A stretch of DNA of 47,496 bases from Candidatus Desulfovibrio gallistercoris (GTDB lineage Bacteria > Desulfobacterota > Desulfovibrionia > Desulfovibrionales > Desulfovibrionaceae), in NCBI GenBank assembly GCA_019118745.1, contig DWYJ01000051.1:1-47496 (forward strand), in the 5' to 3' direction. This document shows, piece by piece, positions 16,892 to 27,363 of the stretch (position 1 is the first letter of the stretch; every line of letters starts with the position of its first letter). The notes under the pieces are model-generated. The model worked only from the letters and a program-made list of their open reading frames with translations, had not been told where the DNA came from and made no database searches. A program made the position numbers and the translations under genes.

Positions 16892-17311
16892 ATGATCCGT
16901 CAGAGCCGCCTTTTTGTCCTTCTTTGTCTCTGCTGCCTTGTCCTCTCGGCCTGTACCGCACGGCAGAAGCAGACGGACACGCTCTTTCCTGAAGATTGCG
17001 AAAAGACCTATACCTTCGCGCCGGGCAATTACATCATAGAGATCGCCGGCGGTTCGGAAGTGGTGCTTGATCCGCTTGTCCATGACTTCCATCTGTTCTG
17101 CACGGCCGATCAGGCCAGGGACTATGTGCTGGAAGAGATCAGCAGCCACCGTCTGCCGCGCGGCGACTGGCGGGTGTACGTGGTGGGCGGCAACTTCCAG
17201 GAGCTGGCCCAGCCCGCGGGCAACGGCACCTTCGTGCTCAAGCGCATGGCCCCGCTGGTGGACTGGGTGTCGGAGATGCCGGTGGGCAACCTGCGCTACG
17301 TGGAACCGTAA
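16892..17311 (+). CDS. Small lipoprotein of unknown function
   Basis: A 139-residue protein with a lipoprotein signal, LFVLLCLCCLVLSAC, and an acyl-accepting Cys at residue 21. I do not recognise the mature domain, which is rich in beta strands and ends VGNLRYVEP. ATG 16892 has AAGGAG upstream. It follows htpX by 27 bp and could be read from the same promoter, making an envelope-quality connection possible. A strong terminator at 17380 closes the pair. Confidence 0.75.
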   Translation: MIRQSRLFVLLCLCCLVLSACTARQKQTDTLFPEDCEKTYTFAPGNYIIEIAGGSEVVLDPLVHDFHLFCTADQARDYVLEEISSHRLPRGDWRVYVVGGNFQELAQPAGNGTFVLKRMAPLVDWVSEMPVGNLRYVEP

Positions 17312-17379
17312 GCGCCGTCCGCTCCGGCCCATGCGGTGCAGGCCTACCCGCAGCCCGGACGGCAAAAAAACGAAACAGG

Positions 17380-17419
17380 ACGGCGGAGAGGGATATCCCC
17401 CTCCGCCGTTTTTCTTTTT
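17380..17419 (+). terminator. Rho-independent terminator after htpX-lipoprotein
   Basis: ACGGCGGAG at 17380-17388 pairs with CTCCGCCGT at 17401-17409, with GGG/CCC extending the stem inside, followed by TTTTCTTTTT. Confidence 0.85.
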
Positions 17420-17430
17420 GGCGGCCTTGG

Positions 17431-17488
17431 AGTGTTTTGCCGTTGAAAAGGGTAAAATGCGAAGCGGCATTGCCCCGCCCGGCCCCAA
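17431..17488 (+). repeat. Family A repeat fragment, copy A5
   Basis: The left part of the family A repeat in the same orientation as A1 and A2: GTTTTGCCGTTGAAAAGG, then TAAAATGCGAAGCGGC and GCCCCGCCCGGCC. The first stem is weakened by changes, the second is shortened, and the right half is missing. It looks like a decayed copy. The 324-bp gap 17312-17635 holds this, the terminator and the EndoQ-UvrD ribosome site; I see no gene in it. Confidence 0.55.
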
Positions 17489-17635
17489 CCAAACAGGCGA
17501 CGACGCATAGTGTTGGCCGGCCCTAAGCGGCCCTCAGCGAAAACAGATGACAGACGGCGCGTATCCGTGCACAGTGAGCGGAGCTTGCCCGCCGTCCCGG
17601 CGGCTCGGCCATTCCCTGTCTTCAGGAGCATGAAC

Positions 17636-20600
17636 ATGTCCTTCATTGCCGATCTGCATATCCATTCGCGCTTCTCACGCGCCACCAGCAAACAGCTCAC
17701 GCCCGCCCATCTGGCGGCCTGGGCCCGCTGCAAGGGCATCGATGTGCTGGGCACGGGGGATTTCACGCATCCCCAGTGGCGGCAGGAGCTGCGTGAACAG
17801 CTCGTGGAGGATGCGGACAGCGGGCTATACCGCCTGCGGCAGGGACAGGCTCAGGCCCCCGACTTTCTGGAAGGGGAGGGCGGCCTGCTGCACGATGCCG
17901 AACCGCGCTTCATCCCCCAGACGGAGATCAGTTCCATCTACAAGCGGCACGGCAAGGTGCGCAAGGTGCATAACCTCGTCTTCGTGCCCACGCTGGAAGA
18001 TGCGGACAGGCTTTCCCGCCGTCTGGAAAGCATCGGCAATCTCGCCTCGGACGGACGGCCCATCCTGGGGCTGGATTCCCGCGACCTGCTGGAGATCTGC
18101 CTGGAGGTCTGCCCGGCGTCCGTTCTTGTGCCTGCCCATGTCTGGACGCCGTGGTTTGCCCTCTTTGGTTCCAAGTCGGGTTTTGACCGGCTGGAAGACT
18201 GCTTCGGGGATCTTTCCTCCCATATTTTTGCGCTGGAGACCGGCCTCTCCTCCGATCCGGCCATGAACCGCCTCGTCAGCTCGCTGGACGGCTACGCGCT
18301 CATCTCCAATTCCGACGCTCATTCCGGGGCCAACCTCGGCCGGGAAGCCAACCTCTTTACGGGCGCTCCCAGCTATGACGGGCTGTTTGCGGCCTTGCGC
18401 CGCGCGGCCCGGCGCGAAGCGCAGGACGGGCAGGATTGCCGCTTTCTCGGCACGCTGGAGTTCTATCCTGAAGAGGGCAAGTACCATCTGGACGGGCACC
18501 GTGCCTGTCAGGTGGTCATGACCCCGCGCGAGGCCCTGGCCTGCGGCAACATCTGCCCGGTCTGCGGCAAGCCGCTCACCATCGGCGTGCTGCACCGCGT
18601 CTGGGAACTGGCGGACAGGGAGGAGCCCGCCCACCTTGCCCATGAACCGGCCGTACATCCGCTGATCCCGCTGCCGGAGCTGGTCGGGGAAGTGCTGGGC
18701 GCGGGCGCGGGTTCCCGCAAGGTGCAGCAGCAGTATGCCCGGCTCCTGCGCACGCTGGGCTCGGATATGGACATCCTCTGCCATCTGCCGTTGTCGGACA
18801 TCGCCGTCTGCTGGGAACCGCTGGCCGAGGCCGTGGGACGCATGCGGCGCGGCGAAGTGCACAGGGAGGGCGGCTATGACGGCGAGTACGGCGTGGTCCG
18901 CGTCTTTTCGCCTGAAGAAGCCGCGGAACTGCACGGACGGCGTGCCCGCCGCGCACCGGCGGGGCGCAAGACCGCAATCGCAACAGCGCCCGTACTGCCG
19001 CTGCTGGAAAACACCCCGGACGCCATGCAGCAGCTCCGAACGGCCGGAGCCGAAGATATCCGCCATTTCCGGCAGGATCTGGGCGCGCAGACAAAGCCGC
19101 AAGCCGCGGCGGAACAGGCTCCGGCTTTTTCCGACGAACAGCTGACCGCCCTCACGGCCGGGCCGGATCCCGTGCTGGTGCTTGCCGGGCCGGGGGCGGG
19201 CAAGACGCGCGTCCTGGTGGGCCGCCTGCGGCATCTGCTGGGCCAGGGCCTCGCGCCGCAGGACCTGCTGGCCATCACCTTCACCCGGCGCGCCGCGGCG
19301 GAGATGCGGGAACGGCTGGCCGCGGACAGCGACGTGTCGCAGTCCGCGCTGCCTGCCTGCGACACGCTGCACGCGCTGGCCTGGGCTTATCTCCAGCAGC
19401 ATGATCCGCACGCCATCCTGCTGTCGGACGAAGCGGCGCGCGATCTTTTCCGTCTGGCCAGTCCGGCGCTGGACAGCGCCACGGCCCGCTGCCATTTCGA
19501 GGCCTACGCGCTCTGGCGCGAGCAGGAGCAGCATGGCCGCCGCCTGCCCCCCGATGCCGGGGAACTGCCGCTGCTGGGCGCGCCGTCCCAGCCCTGGCAT
19601 GCGGCGGCCTGCGCCTATGCCGCCGCCAAACAGGAGCATACGCCGCGGCTCTATGATTATGCCGATCTGCTGGACGACTTCCTGCTGGCCGTCAAACGCG
19701 GCGACGTGCCGCCCCGGCGGCAGGTGCTGGTGGACGAGCTCCAGGACCTTTCCCCCAAGCAGCTCGCCATCGTGCGCGCCCTCCTGCCGGAGGACGGCTG
19801 CGGTTTCTTCGGCATCGGCGATCCGGACCAGGCCATCTACGGTTTTCGCGGCGCGCACGGGCAGGATGAGGAAAGCATCCGCGCCGTCTGGCCCGCTTTG
19901 CGCGTCTTCCACCTCGCCCGCAGCTACCGGGCGGGGCAGGGCGTTCTGGACGCCGCCCGCCGTATTCTGCGCGAGCGCGGCCAGTGCGGCGCCCTGCATG
20001 CCGTGCGCCCGCTGGCCAGCAGCCTGCACCTCTTCGCCGCGCCCACGCCGCAGGCGGAAGCCCGCTGGATCGCCGGGCATGCGGCACGCCTGCTCGGCGG
20101 ATCATCCCTTACGCTGCACAAGGAAGGTGAAGCCACAGGAGATGTGCTGGACGGCAGCCTTTCCCCTGGGGACATTGCGGTGCTCGTGCGCATCAGGGCG
20201 CAGATACCGCCCATTCGGGAGGCCCTCGAGGCCGCGGGCATCCCCTGCCGTGCCCCTGTCGAGGAGAGTTGCACCCAGGACGATTTTTGCCGTACCGTCC
20301 TCCTTGCCGCCGCGCAGGCCGAAGGGGCGGCGGACAGTGTGCCGTCTTCCTGGGGAGAGGCCGCGCAACGGCTGGCCGGACAGGGAAGCCACCTGCCGCA
20401 AGAAGACATCGTGCGGGCCGTGTCCGCCGCCGACGGTGGGGCTCTGCCGCCTGAAGAGGCGGGCAGGGAGCTTTGCCGCCTTCTGGAACAGGGCAGCAGC
20501 GAGACCGGCCTTTATCTGCGGCATCCGGCCTGGCAACAGCTTTGCCGGCAATGGCGGCAGGCCGGGGACTGGACCGAGCTGCTGCGCCGTCTGGTCTGGG

Positions 20601-20986
20601 AAGAGGAGGCCGAAGCCCTGCGCGCCCGCACGGAACAAGTGCAGATCATGACCATGCATGCCTCCAAGGGGCTGGAATTCCGCGCGGTCTTCCTGCCCGG
20701 TCTGGAAGACGGCCTGCTGCCCCTGCGCCGGGAGATCCTCACGGGACAGGCTGCGGAAAACGCAAGCCCGCAAGATCTTCTGGAAGAGGAACGCCGCCTG
20801 CTCTACGTGGCGCTCACCCGCGCCGCCCAGGGGGTCTACGCCAGCCGCTGCGCACAGCGCAAACTGTACGGGCGCACGCTGCATCTGCCGCCGTCGCCCT
20901 TCCTCGCGCTGGTGGAGGATGCCTTCCATCAGTCCACCCTCAGGGCGCGTACCCGTCAGACGCAGGAACATCTCTCCCTGTTCTGA
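17636..20986 (+). CDS. EndoQ-like PHP endonuclease fused to a UvrD/Rep helicase
   Basis: A 1116-residue fusion. Residues 1-395 resemble endonuclease Q. There is a PHP metal site (DLHIHSRFSRATSK, GTGDFTHP, VPAHVWTPWF, SNSDAHSG) and a zinc finger, CGNICPVCGKPLTIGVLHR, near 303-320. EndoQ nicks DNA 5' of deaminated bases or abasic sites. After a linker, a superfamily 1A helicase follows: Q-motif, Walker A LAGPGAGKTR near 515-525, TFTRRAAAEMRERL, Walker B VLVDELQDLS, GDPDQAIYGFRGA, TMHASKGLEF and YVALTRAAQG. Start ATG 17636 lies 7 bases after AGGAG; the ATG two codons earlier is too close. The layout suggests damage incision followed by unwinding or strand removal. It stands alone, after a terminator and a repeat fragment. 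Confidence 0.9.
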   Translation: MSFIADLHIHSRFSRATSKQLTPAHLAAWARCKGIDVLGTGDFTHPQWRQELREQLVEDADSGLYRLRQGQAQAPDFLEGEGGLLHDAEPRFIPQTEISSIYKRHGKVRKVHNLVFVPTLEDADRLSRRLESIGNLASDGRPILGLDSRDLLEICLEVCPASVLVPAHVWTPWFALFGSKSGFDRLEDCFGDLSSHIFALETGLSSDPAMNRLVSSLDGYALISNSDAHSGANLGREANLFTGAPSYDGLFAALRRAARREAQDGQDCRFLGTLEFYPEEGKYHLDGHRACQVVMTPREALACGNICPVCGKPLTIGVLHRVWELADREEPAHLAHEPAVHPLIPLPELVGEVLGAGAGSRKVQQQYARLLRTLGSDMDILCHLPLSDIAVCWEPLAEAVGRMRRGEVHREGGYDGEYGVVRVFSPEEAAELHGRRARRAPAGRKTAIATAPVLPLLENTPDAMQQLRTAGAEDIRHFRQDLGAQTKPQAAAEQAPAFSDEQLTALTAGPDPVLVLAGPGAGKTRVLVGRLRHLLGQGLAPQDLLAITFTRRAAAEMRERLAADSDVSQSALPACDTLHALAWAYLQQHDPHAILLSDEAARDLFRLASPALDSATARCHFEAYALWREQEQHGRRLPPDAGELPLLGAPSQPWHAAACAYAAAKQEHTPRLYDYADLLDDFLLAVKRGDVPPRRQVLVDELQDLSPKQLAIVRALLPEDGCGFFGIGDPDQAIYGFRGAHGQDEESIRAVWPALRVFHLARSYRAGQGVLDAARRILRERGQCGALHAVRPLASSLHLFAAPTPQAEARWIAGHAARLLGGSSLTLHKEGEATGDVLDGSLSPGDIAVLVRIRAQIPPIREALEAAGIPCRAPVEESCTQDDFCRTVLLAAAQAEGAADSVPSSWGEAAQRLAGQGSHLPQEDIVRAVSAADGGALPPEEAGRELCRLLEQGSSETGLYLRHPAWQQLCRQWRQAGDWTELLRRLVWEEEAEALRARTEQVQIMTMHASKGLEFRAVFLPGLEDGLLPLRREILTGQAAENASPQDLLEEERRLLYVALTRAAQGVYASRCAQRKLYGRTLHLPPSPFLALVEDAFHQSTLRARTRQTQEHLSLF

Positions 20987-21036
20987 GGAGGGCAGCGAAG
21001 AGGCCCGGCTCTCTGAGCAGCGGAGCCGCTCACAAA

Positions 21037-21086
21037 GGAAAACTGCCCCTGACGAATGTCGGATGACATTCGCCGGAGCAGTTTCC
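21037..21086. terminator. Hairpin between convergent genes, probable terminator
   Basis: GGAAAACTGC at 21037-21046 pairs with GCAGTTTCC near 21078-21086, and CGAATGTC pairs with GACATTCG inside, making a long interrupted stem. T-runs are weak on both sides (TTTTCC on the minus strand), so efficiency is doubtful. Confidence 0.5.
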
Positions 21087-21142
21087 CCAAAGAGGGCGAT
21101 CCCTCTCAGCAAAAATACGACAGCGCTACGCCGCCGGACGCA

Positions 21143-21406
21143 TCATTCCTGTTCTTCAAGCCATGAATCGTCTTCCAGCACGGTATAGCCGCGGACCATC
21201 AGATACGAGACCTCATCCGCCGTTTCCAGCAGGCCCGTGACTTCCACCGGCACGCTCACCTCATCATCCAGATCCACACCGGCTCCGCGCGGGATGATAC
21301 GGTATTCCACATCATCCTGTACGATGGCCACACGTGCCTGGCGTGCATCCGTACCGCGCGGCACGGCGGTCACATAGCCCCTGACCGTGATCTGTTCCTT
21401 GCTCAT
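21143..21406 (-). CDS. Small conserved-looking hypothetical protein
   Basis: An 87-residue protein, start chosen at MSKEQITVRGYV (ATG 21406) with AGAAAG upstream; a longer reading to 21472 has no support. The alternating hydrophobic pattern (ITVRGYVTAV, RVAIVQDDVEYRI, VSVPVEVTGLL, YLMVRGYTVLE) suggests a small all-beta, OB-like fold. The C-terminus is acidic. I recognise no family. It is convergent with the EndoQ-UvrD gene and divergent from a secreted-protein pair. Confidence 0.65.
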   Translation of the reverse strand: MSKEQITVRGYVTAVPRGTDARQARVAIVQDDVEYRIIPRGAGVDLDDEVSVPVEVTGLLETADEVSYLMVRGYTVLEDDSWLEEQE

Positions 21407-21714
21407 CTGCTTTCTGAAACCTTGCTTGCAAATATCCCGGCCCGGCCGGAGAGGGCAGGCCCTCACAGACACGCCGCTCCCGCAGGCCGCAGGCTGTCAT
21501 GCCGTGCAGACCATATGCCGGGGGGGCAGCGATCCCAATGACGATTCCGGCGTATGATACGCGGGCCGCCCGCGCCACGCAAGGAAAAATGCGTCCTGAC
21601 CAGTCAGGCGCGGGGGGCTGTTCCGCGGCGTGCGGAGCGGGGGATTGCCAAGCGGCTTTTTGTTCATGTAGGTAAGGGGAAGCTTTTTCCACTCCCCTGA
21701 CACTGGAGGATCCC
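21407..21714. other. Gene-free divergent intergenic region
   Basis: 308 bp between the small beta protein and the secreted-protein gene. It should hold both promoters, but I find no convincing sigma-70 pair (TTGCCA at about 21646 has no good -10 box). It contains short GC-rich inverted segments only. Confidence 0.5.
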
Positions 21715-22140
21715 GTGAAGATGCGTCTCTCTTCCCTTGCCCTGGTTCTGTTCCTTGCTCTGCATGGCTCGGCCGCCGCGCAGGATTTCGGCACGTTCAG
21801 CATGGATGTGCCCGAGGACTGGACAGCCTCTGCCGGGGAAGGCGGCGCCGTAGCCGCCATAGCGCCGAAGAACGAGGCCGCCGTCACCATCTCCGCCCAA
21901 AAGCTGGAAGGCGTCAGCCCCGAAGAAGGGGTGCGTATCCTGGCGCGGGAGCTTAACGGCAGCGAACCGCAGGAAACGGCCAACGAAGAATATACCTTTG
22001 AATTCGTCCGCAATGGCGTCACCAACCGCGCCATCTTCCGTGTCCGCAAGGAACGCTTCATCCTGATCACCATCAGCGATGAAACGGGCAAGCATCAGCA
22101 GACCATCGAGGCCATGCTGAAAAGCCTCGCGGAAAAATAG
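21715..22140 (+). CDS. Secreted small protein, first of a tandem pair
   Basis: A 141-residue protein with a signal peptide (LALVLFLALHGSAAAQ) and a mature domain of about 115 residues: FSMDVPEDWTA, AAVTISAQKL, NGSEPQETANEEYTFEF, a FRVRKERFILITIS strand pair and a final helix. The domain resembles PsbP/Mog1-like folds, in which an N-terminal strand with VPxxW is typical, but I name no function. GTG 21715 follows GGAGGA by four bases; ATG 21721 two codons later is a possible alternative. The next gene encodes a paralogue, and the pair is probably co-transcribed. Confidence 0.75.
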   Translation: MKMRLSSLALVLFLALHGSAAAQDFGTFSMDVPEDWTASAGEGGAVAAIAPKNEAAVTISAQKLEGVSPEEGVRILARELNGSEPQETANEEYTFEFVRNGVTNRAIFRVRKERFILITISDETGKHQQTIEAMLKSLAEK

Positions 22141-22211
22141 CCTTGAGCCCTGCCCGCCCAATGCCGCTTGCGGGAAGCAGGCGGACAGGCGGCAAGATGC
22201 CGGAGCGACGC

Positions 22212-22712
22212 ATGAGCAGATGCCGGAGCACAGCCCTGTCAGAAAAAGCCGTAAGACCGGCGTCCCGCCGGACGTACGTCTTTGTCTGGGTGGGGCTGCT
22301 CGTCCTGCTGCTCCTGCTGCCGGCCGCGCCGCTCCAGGCGGAGGACTTCCGCCGCTTCAGCGTCCTTGTCCCTGACGGCTGGGAAGTGACAGAGCGCCCG
22401 GAAGAGATGTTCATCTTCCGTCCTCCCGCCGGGGACGCCGCGGCCGTCATCATCTGCGCCCCCCTGCCGGACAGGCGTCCGGCCGCCGACGTGCTTGAGG
22501 CATTCGTCCGCTATTTTTCGGGCAGTGAACCGCAACAGCGTGAACGTGGAGGGCAGACGTTCGACTTTGTCCGCAATGGGCAGAAGAACAGCGCCTTTTT
22601 CCTTCATGATGCCCGCTCCTACCTGCTGCTGACCGTCAGCGATCCCCATGAGCGGTATCCAGAATGCCTGACCATGCTCATGGATTCCCTCGCCCTGCGC
22701 AAGGACGACTGA
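22212..22712 (+). CDS. Secreted or membrane-anchored paralogue of the preceding protein
   Basis: 166 residues. After an unusually long basic N-region, the hydrophobic segment VFVWVGLLVLLLLLPAAPLQA could be a signal peptide or an anchor. The mature domain aligns with the preceding protein: FSVLVPDGWEV against FSMDVPEDWTA, GSEPQ in both, TFDFVRNGQKN against TFEFVRNGVTN, and a terminal MDSL/LKSL helix. ATG 22212 is preceded by GGAG with six-base spacing; ATG 22197 is possible. The gene lies 71 bp after its paralogue. Function unknown; tandem duplication with divergence is clear. Confidence 0.7.
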   Translation: MSRCRSTALSEKAVRPASRRTYVFVWVGLLVLLLLLPAAPLQAEDFRRFSVLVPDGWEVTERPEEMFIFRPPAGDAAAVIICAPLPDRRPAADVLEAFVRYFSGSEPQQRERGGQTFDFVRNGQKNSAFFLHDARSYLLLTVSDPHERYPECLTMLMDSLALRKDD

Positions 22713-22720
22713 TCCGCTGG

Positions 22721-22861
22721 AGCATTTTCCGTTTGAAACACTTTGCGTCGCAAATACTACGGTCTGGCGTTTCGTGGCAAAAAACGCGGTTTTCCGCTCA
22801 GTTCGGGCCGGATGACGCTGTCCCGTCGCCTCGCATGTTATCTTTTCAAAGATAAAACGCT
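22721..22861 (-). repeat. Family A stacked-hairpin repeat, copy A3 (inverted)
   Basis: 141 bp matching A1 and A2 in reverse complement: AGCATTTTCCGTTTGAAAC at one end, GTTTCGTGGCAAAAAACGCG in the middle and GATAAAACGCT at the other. The end hairpin has compensating-looking changes (TATCTTTTcaAAGATA), so pairing rather than sequence seems kept there. Confidence 0.65.
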
Positions 22862-22864
22862 CCC

Positions 22865-22898
22865 AAAAAACGAAGGCCGCCCCTTGCGGGACGGCCTT
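22865..22898 (-). terminator. Rho-independent terminator of glmS
   Basis: On the minus strand AAGGCCG pairs with CGGCCTT around an apical CCC/GGG stem, followed by CGTTTTTT. It starts about 25 bp after the glmS stop. Confidence 0.9.
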
Positions 22899-22922
22899 GC
22901 ACATCTGCGGACAGACGGTGGA

Positions 22923-24740
<1,818 letters not shown>

Positions 24741-24753
24741 GCTTTGCTCCTGT

Positions 24754-24789
24754 AAAAAACCCTGTCCCCATCCGAAGATGAGGGCAGGG
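24754..24789 (-). terminator. Rho-independent terminator of ppiD
   Basis: On the minus strand CCCTGCCCTCATC and GATGGGGACAGGG pair around a TTCG tetraloop, followed by TTTTTT. The T-run ends just ahead of the glmS ribosome site, so it could also act as a partial read-through point into glmS. Confidence 0.85.
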
Positions 24790-24815
24790 GGATAGGTTAT
24801 GGATGTTGCGGAAGG

Positions 24816-26711
24816 TTAATTGAGGATCTGCCTGAGCAGTTCAGGATTCTGCCTGATCTCCGCCTTGCGCTCCAATTCGCCCAGGAAGAGCTGGTAAAGC
24901 TCGTTGCCGCGGCGATCGCGCATCAGGCCGTCATAGGCTTCCTTCATGGCCTCCCATTCGGCGGGGTTGGCCTCCTCCACGGCGTCCACCCGGCAGATGA
25001 GCGCACCGGGGCCTTCCTTCTCGCTTTCAAGGCGGAAAGCCTGCGGCAGCCACTTTTGCAGGGGCGCGGCAAACACGGCCTGCGCAAGTTCGCTGCTCGC
25101 CGCAAAGCCGGTCAGCACCCCGCTCCGCTCCACGGAAGCCGTGCCGAGCTTGGGTCCCTTGCCGTCCTGCGCCTGCTTCAGCTCTTCCGCCGCAGCCGAC
25201 AGCGCGGCCGTGAGCGCCTTCTCCGCCGTGAGCCGCTTTTCGATCTCGCCCCGCACCGCTTCCAGCGCAGGCGTGTGCGCAGCTTCGGCCTTGTCCACGC
25301 GCAGCACCAGATAGCCGTCACCGGCTTCAAGCGCCGTATCCACAGGATTGCCGCTGCCCGTGCCCATGACGAGGGCCGCATTCTCGGCGGAGAGCCCGAG
25401 GGTCTTTTCCAGTTCGGCGACGGCGAGCAGCTCCGTCTTTTCCGCACGCAGGCCGAAACGAGCCGCGCTCTCGGCCAGGGGCTTCTTGAGAATATTGTCC
25501 TCCACCAGCCCGTCCAGCGCGTCATTGAGCTTTTCCACACCGCTCTGGCGGGCCAGTTCGGCCCGGATCTCGCCTTCCACTTCACTGAGCGGCTTCTTGC
25601 CGGCGGCCTTCTTTTCGCTGACGAGGATCACATGCAGACCAAAGGGCGTACGGACCGTTTCCGAAAGCTTGCCGGGTTCCAGCGCAAAGACCGCCTTTTC
25701 AAACGGCTCCACCGTCTGCCCCTGCTGGATCCAGCCCAGTTCCCCGCCCGGCCCGGCGGCATTGGGCCCGTTGTGCGCATCCGCCACCTGAGCAAAGGGC
25801 TTACCGTCCGCAAGTTCCTTGCGGATGGCGGCCACCTTGGCCTCGGCCTCCTTCACTTCCTCGGGCGTGGCCTTTTCCGCCAGCGGCACGAGGATATGGG
25901 AAGCCTTGACCATTTCCGGCGACATGTAGCGGGAAGCGTTTTTCGTGTATTCCGCCTCGACGTCCGCCGCGCTGACGCTCTCCGGCTTCACCAGCAGCAG
26001 AGGAGACACCCGGACGTATTCCGCCACCACCTTGGCCGGCACGGCAAAATCATTCTTGTGCGCCGTATAGTAGTCCTCGATATCCTTGTCCGTGAGCTTC
26101 ACTTCAGACACATAGCGCGAAGCCGGGACGAAGGCGTAGGAGACGCTGCGCTTCTGACGCAAATATTCGAAGTTCGCGCGGGATTCCTCGCTATTGCTCC
26201 AGATGCCCGCCCGGACGAGATTCTCCAGCTTGCCCACCAGCATATCATCCCGCAACTGCTGTTCAAAGGCAGCCACGCTGCCGTAGCTGTTTTCGGCCAT
26301 GCGGCGGAAGAGCTCGGGATCGAAGACCCCGTCCTTGTTCTTGAACGCATCCACCGTCTCCACGGCCTGGCGCATCTCCAGCGCGGACACGCTGATGCCC
26401 AGACGCTCGGCTTCCTGTTCCAGCAGCTTCTGCAGGATCAGGACGTTGAGCACACGCCCGCCGATATTCTGCTTGGCGAGTTCCTCGCGCGTGATGCCGG
26501 GATTGCTGCGCTGGATGGCCTCCACTTGCTGCTGGTATGCCCGCTGGAAGGCCCCCGCGGAAATGCCGTCGCCATTGACCACAGCCACCACACTGCCGCC
26601 GCTCGTGTCGGTGATGCTGCCCACGCCCCAGAAGATGAAGACAAGGATGATCAGGCCAAAAATCAGTTTGACGCCCATGGATTGGGCATTGGAACGAATA
26701 AAGTCCAGCAT
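24816..26711 (-). CDS. ppiD: Membrane-anchored periplasmic chaperone/PPIase PpiD
   Basis: A 631-residue SurA/PpiD-type folding factor for newly exported proteins. The start MLDFIRSNAQSMGVKLIFG (ATG 26711, GGAG upstream) is the classic PpiD N-terminus; the anchor helix is LIFGLIILVFIFWGVGSI. A SurA-N-like domain follows (VVNGDGISAGAFQRAYQQQV, VLNVLILQKLLEQEAERLG), then one parvulin domain at about 265-365 (ASHILVPL, GGELGWIQQGQTV, TPFGLHVILV). The C-terminal chaperone domain is helix-rich. A longer reading to 26789 lacks the conserved start. It is a single-gene unit with its own terminator. Confidence 0.93.
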   Translation of the reverse strand: MLDFIRSNAQSMGVKLIFGLIILVFIFWGVGSITDTSGGSVVAVVNGDGISAGAFQRAYQQQVEAIQRSNPGITREELAKQNIGGRVLNVLILQKLLEQEAERLGISVSALEMRQAVETVDAFKNKDGVFDPELFRRMAENSYGSVAAFEQQLRDDMLVGKLENLVRAGIWSNSEESRANFEYLRQKRSVSYAFVPASRYVSEVKLTDKDIEDYYTAHKNDFAVPAKVVAEYVRVSPLLLVKPESVSAADVEAEYTKNASRYMSPEMVKASHILVPLAEKATPEEVKEAEAKVAAIRKELADGKPFAQVADAHNGPNAAGPGGELGWIQQGQTVEPFEKAVFALEPGKLSETVRTPFGLHVILVSEKKAAGKKPLSEVEGEIRAELARQSGVEKLNDALDGLVEDNILKKPLAESAARFGLRAEKTELLAVAELEKTLGLSAENAALVMGTGSGNPVDTALEAGDGYLVLRVDKAEAAHTPALEAVRGEIEKRLTAEKALTAALSAAAEELKQAQDGKGPKLGTASVERSGVLTGFAASSELAQAVFAAPLQKWLPQAFRLESEKEGPGALICRVDAVEEANPAEWEAMKEAYDGLMRDRRGNELYQLFLGELERKAEIRQNPELLRQILN

Positions 26712-26889
26712 GGTTACTCCGAAATGACGTCCTGACGCCAATAGCGCGCCGTAAAATTGCAGCTTAGCCGCATCGGCCCGGAAACTCAAGCGCGGCGGGC
26801 CGCAGAGGGGCGGGGGAGAAGGCTCGGAGCCAGCTGCCTGAATGACTGATCCAGGGCTTTCTATGGTGTCTGCGAAAGAAAATCATAAC

Positions 26890-27362
26890 CTATTGATTTT
26901 CAGGCAGCTGCCGTGCGATATCTGCCAAGTCATCTCGTGTAAGTTCATTTGATTTTATTATTTCCAGCACATCGCTTTTTGATAAGGGAAAGTGTTGCAT
27001 CATCTCCTTGAGTTCGTCTTTGGTGATTTTATCCAGCCAGACTGGGCTATATAATTCCCACCCCACTCCAGCTTCATGGGAATTTCTTCTGAATTAGGTA
27101 TTCCTTTAAAATTGGCATAAATCATAAATCTACAAAAACCTTCCGGCATAACTTCATCAAGATACAGCACTGTACCAGGCGGTAATACATAAAAAGGGTT
27201 TCCCTCAATTTCTCTATATGAAATGAGCAAAGGTTCTTTTGTTCTATACATTTTCGTCTGATATCCGTGGTAGATATCCTGTATAAGAACTGTTACTACC
27301 AATAATAGGATTATAAATAATACGCTATTTATTTTTATGTGCATTTTTATCACCATATTCAA
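26890..27362 (-). pseudogene. Frameshifted orphan gene with one membrane segment
   Basis: The first frame, from 27362 (TTG) or more likely ATG 27344, has a hydrophobic N-terminal helix (INSVLFIILLLVVTVLIQDI) and runs through GNPFYVLPPGTVLYLDEV to a premature end near 27000. At a G-run (27062-27069 on the minus strand) adding one base continues in the next frame: WELYSPVWLDKITKDELKEM, then MQHFPLSKSDVLEIIKSNEL, ending IARQLPENQ at 26890. The two parts make one plausible protein of about 155 residues. The region is much more AT-rich than its neighbours, suggesting recent transfer. It is either a decayed gene or a one-base sequencing error. No family recognised. Confidence 0.6.
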
Positions 27363-27363
27363 C

